Both the position numbers and the translations under genes were made by a program. DNA of 64,000 nucleotides. Source: Spirosoma linguale DSM 74 (GTDB lineage: Bacteria > Bacteroidota > Bacteroidia > Cytophagales > Spirosomataceae). Location: contig CP001769.1 in assembly GCA_000024525.1 (NCBI GenBank), forward strand, positions 3,024,001-3,088,000. The letters run 5' to 3'. The notes beneath the pieces are model-generated. The model ran no database searches and was not told the DNA's origin. It saw nothing but the letters and a program-made list of their open reading frames with translations. Below are positions 61,358-64,000 of the stretch, piece by piece. Position 1 is the stretch's first letter. Every line of letters begins with the position of its first letter.

Positions 61358-62050
61358 CTACTCCTCTTTAAGTACATAGCCCATACCCGGCCTCGTGTGT
61401 ATGAGCTTGGGTTCAAAATCCCGATCGATCTTTTTACGGAGGTAGTTGATATACACCTCTACGACATTGGTAGTAGGGTCGAAATTTAGATTCCAGACCT
61501 GCTCGGTAATATCCAGTTTTGCCATCACCCGTCCCCGGTTACGAATCAGGTATTCCAGCAGAGCGAACTCGCGGGCGGTCAAGTCGATGGTAGTTTCTCC
61601 CCGTTTCACCTCGCGGGACGCTGAATCGACGGTTAAGTTAGCCACCCGCCATACTTTCTCCGGCTCGGCAGTCATTTCCTCCAGCAAGGTTGACCGGCGC
61701 AGGCAGGCCTCCACACGGGCAATTAATTCCCGGATATCAAAGGGTTTGACCAGATAGTCGTCAGCGCCCAGCCCCAATCCTTCTACTTTATCTTCGATCT
61801 CGCCCAATGCCGTCAGCATAATAATGGGGAGATTGGGCTTTTCTGCCCGAACGCTGCGGCACACTTCAAATCCGTTGATACCGGGCAGATTGATATCCAG
61901 AATCAGCAGATCGACGCCCGGTTGCAACGCCATCTGACGGCCGTTAATCCCTTCATAAACCACCTCCGTTGCATAGCCATCTTCCTGTAGCGTCCGGCTA
62001 ATGTTCTGGGCAATACGACGATCGTCTTCAATAATTAGTATTTTCTTCAT
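61358..62050 (-). CDS. OmpR/PhoB family response regulator
   Basis: This 230-residue regulator has a receiver domain with D52 in LLILDINLPG and the lysine in YLVKPFD (about 102), and a winged-helix DNA-binding domain (about 130-228; LTAREFALLEYLIRNRGRVM, VYINYLRKKID). It lies 125 bases upstream of the tolC-like gene on the same strand and probably controls the efflux operon. The expected sensor kinase is missing next to it. Confidence 0.95.
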   Translation of the reverse strand: MKKILIIEDDRRIAQNISRTLQEDGYATEVVYEGINGRQMALQPGVDLLILDINLPGINGFEVCRSVRAEKPNLPIIMLTALGEIEDKVEGLGLGADDYLVKPFDIRELIARVEACLRRSTLLEEMTAEPEKVWRVANLTVDSASREVKRGETTIDLTAREFALLEYLIRNRGRVMAKLDITEQVWNLNFDPTTNVVEVYINYLRKKIDRDFEPKLIHTRPGMGYVLKEE

Positions 62051-62284
62051 TCCGTTGACCCATCCGAAAGCTTTCTCTGCGCTGACTATCCGTCAGGGTG
62101 CAGGTGAGCCCGGAGTCCCAGGGTGTACTTGATAATGAGCGCTAATTACTGAAAGATTTACCGACAAGCCAGCCTGTCAGTAAATTCTAATCATTTTCTA
62201 AGTTGGTGGTAACGCAGTAACCGCTTCCCTGGACTGGCCGGGGAAGGAGCTCGAATGGTTATCGGGAAGGCAGACGATCAGGGC

Positions 62285-62515
62285 TTACGCCAGGTAAGGC
62301 AGGTAGGGTTCCAGCTTGTCGGTTTCGCGGAAAGCCGTAACCTGATGCAGGCTATTGGTGTAGGCGTCGTACTTGAGTTCGACGTAAAAGTTGTGAAGGT
62401 TATACAGCAGGAAAATGTTCTCGCCTTCGTAGCGGTTGGCAAGAATGTCGCCCGTAAAGTAAAGGGTATCGAGTTGCTGGTCGGCGGGCAGGCAGGTAAA
62501 ATCGGCAGGTTGCAT
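62285..62515 (-). CDS. Small protein of unknown function
   Basis: From the ATG at 62515 (MQPADFTCLPADQQLDTLYF) the product has 76 residues; an upstream ATG at 62566 would run through the terminator hairpin of the neighbouring gene. It has no signal peptide or membrane segment. The sequence is acidic, with several aromatic residues (YNLHNFYVELKYD). Similar small proteins occur in Cytophagales, but I know no function. The 234-base gap between it and the response-regulator gene holds no gene or clear element. Confidence 0.65.
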   Translation of the reverse strand: MQPADFTCLPADQQLDTLYFTGDILANRYEGENIFLLYNLHNFYVELKYDAYTNSLHQVTAFRETDKLEPYLPYLA

Positions 62516-62540
62516 AGCTGTACGGGGTTGACAGGCGAAA

Positions 62541-62577
62541 TAAACAAAAAGCGGGCGGCTCACCAAATGAGCCGCCC
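62541..62577 (-). terminator. Intrinsic terminator of the oxidoreductase gene
   Basis: On the minus strand GGGCGGCTCA (62577-62568) and TGAGCCGCCC (62562-62553) form a perfect 10-bp stem followed by GCTTTTTGTTT. It lies about 118 bases after the stop of the Gfo/Idh/MocA gene. Confidence 0.8.
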
Positions 62578-62694
62578 GACTTTATATAGCACAAGAAAAA
62601 CACCACTACAATACAACTAAAACACCATCTAAAGTAACACCTTGCGATACAGTATACTTGTAGAAGAAAACAGTTGGCATTGAATTATATTTTT

Positions 62695-63792
62695 TTAGGC
62701 AATCTTTACCTGCTTGCCTGTTTTAGCAGCCTGGTAGATAGCCTCTACAATTTTTATATCACGTAAGCCTTCTTCGCCGGGCACCATCATGGGCTTTTTG
62801 TTCATAATAGCCTCGGCATCGTCGTCCATTTGTTTTGCCTGCTGCCAGGTCACTTCGTAAGGATGGTCTATTTTACCCCCATTACTCCAGACGCCTTTCA
62901 CATTGTTATAGCCCGAATAAGGCTCTACCCGCAGCGTGCCTTTACTACCAATCACGTCCATAAAATTCATGTTCATGCCGTAACTCGACTGAACTACAGC
63001 CCGTGCCCCGCTCGGGAAGATCAGTTGTGCCATGGATGTTTCGTCGAGACCGTTCTTATAAACATCCGGCCGGGATGTATACTGCTGGGCCGTAACGGCA
63101 ATGGGTTCTTCGCCGGTTGCCAGCCGGGCGCCCTGCAACACGTACACCCCCATGTCGTACATGACGCCACCGCCCATCTCTTTCTTTTGCTTCCAATGGT
63201 CAGTCCGGGCGTCGTAATAGGCCGCTGAACAGTTAACCATCTGTATTTTCCCGATCTTGCCATCGCGCAGGCCTTTCACATACTCCTGCGTGTTGGGATC
63301 GTGGTGCAACCGGTAGCCAACGGCCAGCGACACCTTGTTTTTGTTACAGGCATCGATCATATTCTGGCATTCTTTGGCGGTAACAGCCATCGGTTTTTCA
63401 ACCCATACCTGTTTGCCCGCTTTGGCCGCCCGCACTACGTATTCTTCGTGCATGGATGGCGGAAGTACTACATAGATTACATCGATATCGGGATTATTGG
63501 CGATCTGATCGAACGTCTGGTACGAGTAGATGTTCTTATCCGGAATGTTGTATTGCTTCTTCCACTTTTCGGCCTTTGCGGGCGTTCCGGTCACGATACC
63601 GGCAAGGTAACAGTTCTTGGTTTTTTGCAGAGCCGGTGCCAGCAGATCGGTGCTGTAATAGCCCAGACCCACCAGGGCCACCCCGAGTTTGTCTTTAGCG
63701 GGTTTTGTGGATGCCCAAAGTGCGCTGGGCGAAATAGCAGCGGCTGCGCCTGTCAGTGCTGTTGTTTGCAGGAACGTTCTGCGAGAAGTCAT
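62695..63792 (-). CDS. Gfo/Idh/MocA family oxidoreductase, TAT-exported
   Basis: The 365-residue protein starts MTSRRTFLQTTALTGAAAA, a twin-arginine signal with the RRTFLQ motif. The Rossmann domain follows (GVALVGLGYYS, about 38-48), then the catalytic EKPMAVTAKEC (about 136-146, lysine-proline) and the C-terminal substrate domain with YDMGVYVLQGARLATG. These enzymes oxidise or reduce sugars and related compounds with a tightly bound NAD(P). The partial esterase gene upstream suggests carbohydrate use. Confidence 0.94.
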   Translation of the reverse strand: MTSRRTFLQTTALTGAAAAISPSALWASTKPAKDKLGVALVGLGYYSTDLLAPALQKTKNCYLAGIVTGTPAKAEKWKKQYNIPDKNIYSYQTFDQIANNPDIDVIYVVLPPSMHEEYVVRAAKAGKQVWVEKPMAVTAKECQNMIDACNKNKVSLAVGYRLHHDPNTQEYVKGLRDGKIGKIQMVNCSAAYYDARTDHWKQKKEMGGGVMYDMGVYVLQGARLATGEEPIAVTAQQYTSRPDVYKNGLDETSMAQLIFPSGARAVVQSSYGMNMNFMDVIGSKGTLRVEPYSGYNNVKGVWSNGGKIDHPYEVTWQQAKQMDDDAEAIMNKKPMMVPGEEGLRDIKIVEAIYQAAKTGKQVKIA

Positions 63793-63872
63793 GAGTGTCT
63801 AGTTAACGGTTTATTCAATAAAATTGAGGAATTCAATTTAGAAGGTCAAGTTAGTCCGTATCTGGTCGATTT

Positions 63873-64000
63873 TCACTTATGTTTCTTCGACTGGGCAAGA
63901 TAAGCATCCGCAAACCGACGACCCAGGGTTCGGGCAGAAGACGTATCGAAATGAGTCGTATCGCCTTTATCCGTCAACCCGCTTGCTGATACGGCATACA
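63873..64000 (-). CDS. Probable sialate O-acetylesterase, C-terminus (partial)
   Basis: The minus strand is open from the window edge to a TGA at 63875-63873 and encodes YAVSASGLTDKGDTTHFD followed by TSSARTLGRRFADAYLAQSK. The GLTDKGD-THFD-S-R-LG-R-A pattern is that of the C-terminal end of SGNH-type sialate O-acetylesterases, with the catalytic D-x-x-HF pair. The N-terminal part lies beyond the window. It is transcribed in the same direction as the Gfo/Idh/MocA gene. Confidence 0.75.
   Translation of the reverse strand, partial: YAVSASGLTDKGDTTHFDTSSARTLGRRFADAYLAQSKKHK

Overview
The window reads as a chromosomal segment of a Bacteroidota bacterium of the Cytophagales, most like Spirosoma and relatives. 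The evidence is the gene families (DUF5916 outer-membrane protein, PD40/OmpA protein, TAT-exported Gfo/Idh/MocA oxidoreductase, YHS-domain secreted proteins), TAnnTTTG-type -7 promoter boxes, little sign of Shine-Dalgarno sequences, and a moderately GC-rich composition. I see no transposase, phage gene, CRISPR array or rRNA. There is one tRNA (Glu, minus strand, near 32.5 kb).

Layout. (1) 0.3-6.5 kb, minus strand: a soluble hybrid histidine kinase, an NtrC-type sigma-54-dependent response regulator with an intact GAFTGA motif, an AraC regulator, a YceI protein without signal peptide and an SDR oxidoreductase. (2) 6.9-8.3 kb, plus: DinB-like, DM13 lipoprotein and secreted YHS protein. (3) 8.4-9.4 kb, minus: a UxaA (altronate dehydratase)-like protein that has lost every conserved cysteine motif. 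(4) 9.96-26.6 kb, plus: about 16 co-directional genes. They encode two more YHS proteins, DoxX, GMC oxidoreductase, VOC protein, GlcG/HbpS-like protein, SMP-30 lactonase, SDR, a GH63-like glucosidase, a glycogen-debranching-type enzyme, an aquaporin-family channel and a membrane redox module (ferric-reductase-like plus Rieske fusion with unknown partners). (5) 27.2-32.3 kb, plus: DUF1223, a probable outer-membrane protein, secreted YceI, type III polyketide synthase, UbiA-type prenyltransferase and SAM methyltransferase, which together look like a phenolic-lipid or quinone-like biosynthetic operon. (6) 32.4-45.8 kb: tRNA-Glu, M14 peptidase, DUF5916 protein, dapA, ligA, rpe, GH13 amylase-like lipoprotein and OmpA/PD40 protein. 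(7) 45.8-55.5 kb, plus: a surface-glycan-type cluster (two polytopic glycosyltransferase-like proteins, acyltransferase 3, GT2, a large unknown, an AlgX/AlgJ-like protein). (8) 55.7-62.1 kb, minus: CusA/CzcA-type RND efflux system with adaptor, TolC-like protein and an OmpR-type regulator. (9) 62.3-64.0 kb, minus: a small unknown protein, a Gfo/Idh/MocA oxidoreductase and the C-terminus of a probable sialate O-acetylesterase.

Main result. The three plus-strand operons that begin at 6.86, 9.96 and 27.2 kb share a conserved upstream block (TGTCARAATT and CGAAAT words) followed by a -24/-12-like element of fixed spacing, TGGMAYR-N4-TTGG. Because they lie next to a kinase and sigma-54-activator pair, I infer a local, probably undescribed, sigma-54-type regulon. 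It would join secreted YHS/DM13/YceI proteins, redox enzymes, polyglucan and osmolyte functions and a type III PKS lipid pathway, which looks like an envelope or redox stress response. A second theme is a high density of unrelated perfect or near-perfect intergenic palindromes. Several lie inside the 16-gene operon, and four (one of them nested) are packed into 26.6-27.1 kb, one of these between the upstream block and the promoter of the PKS operon.
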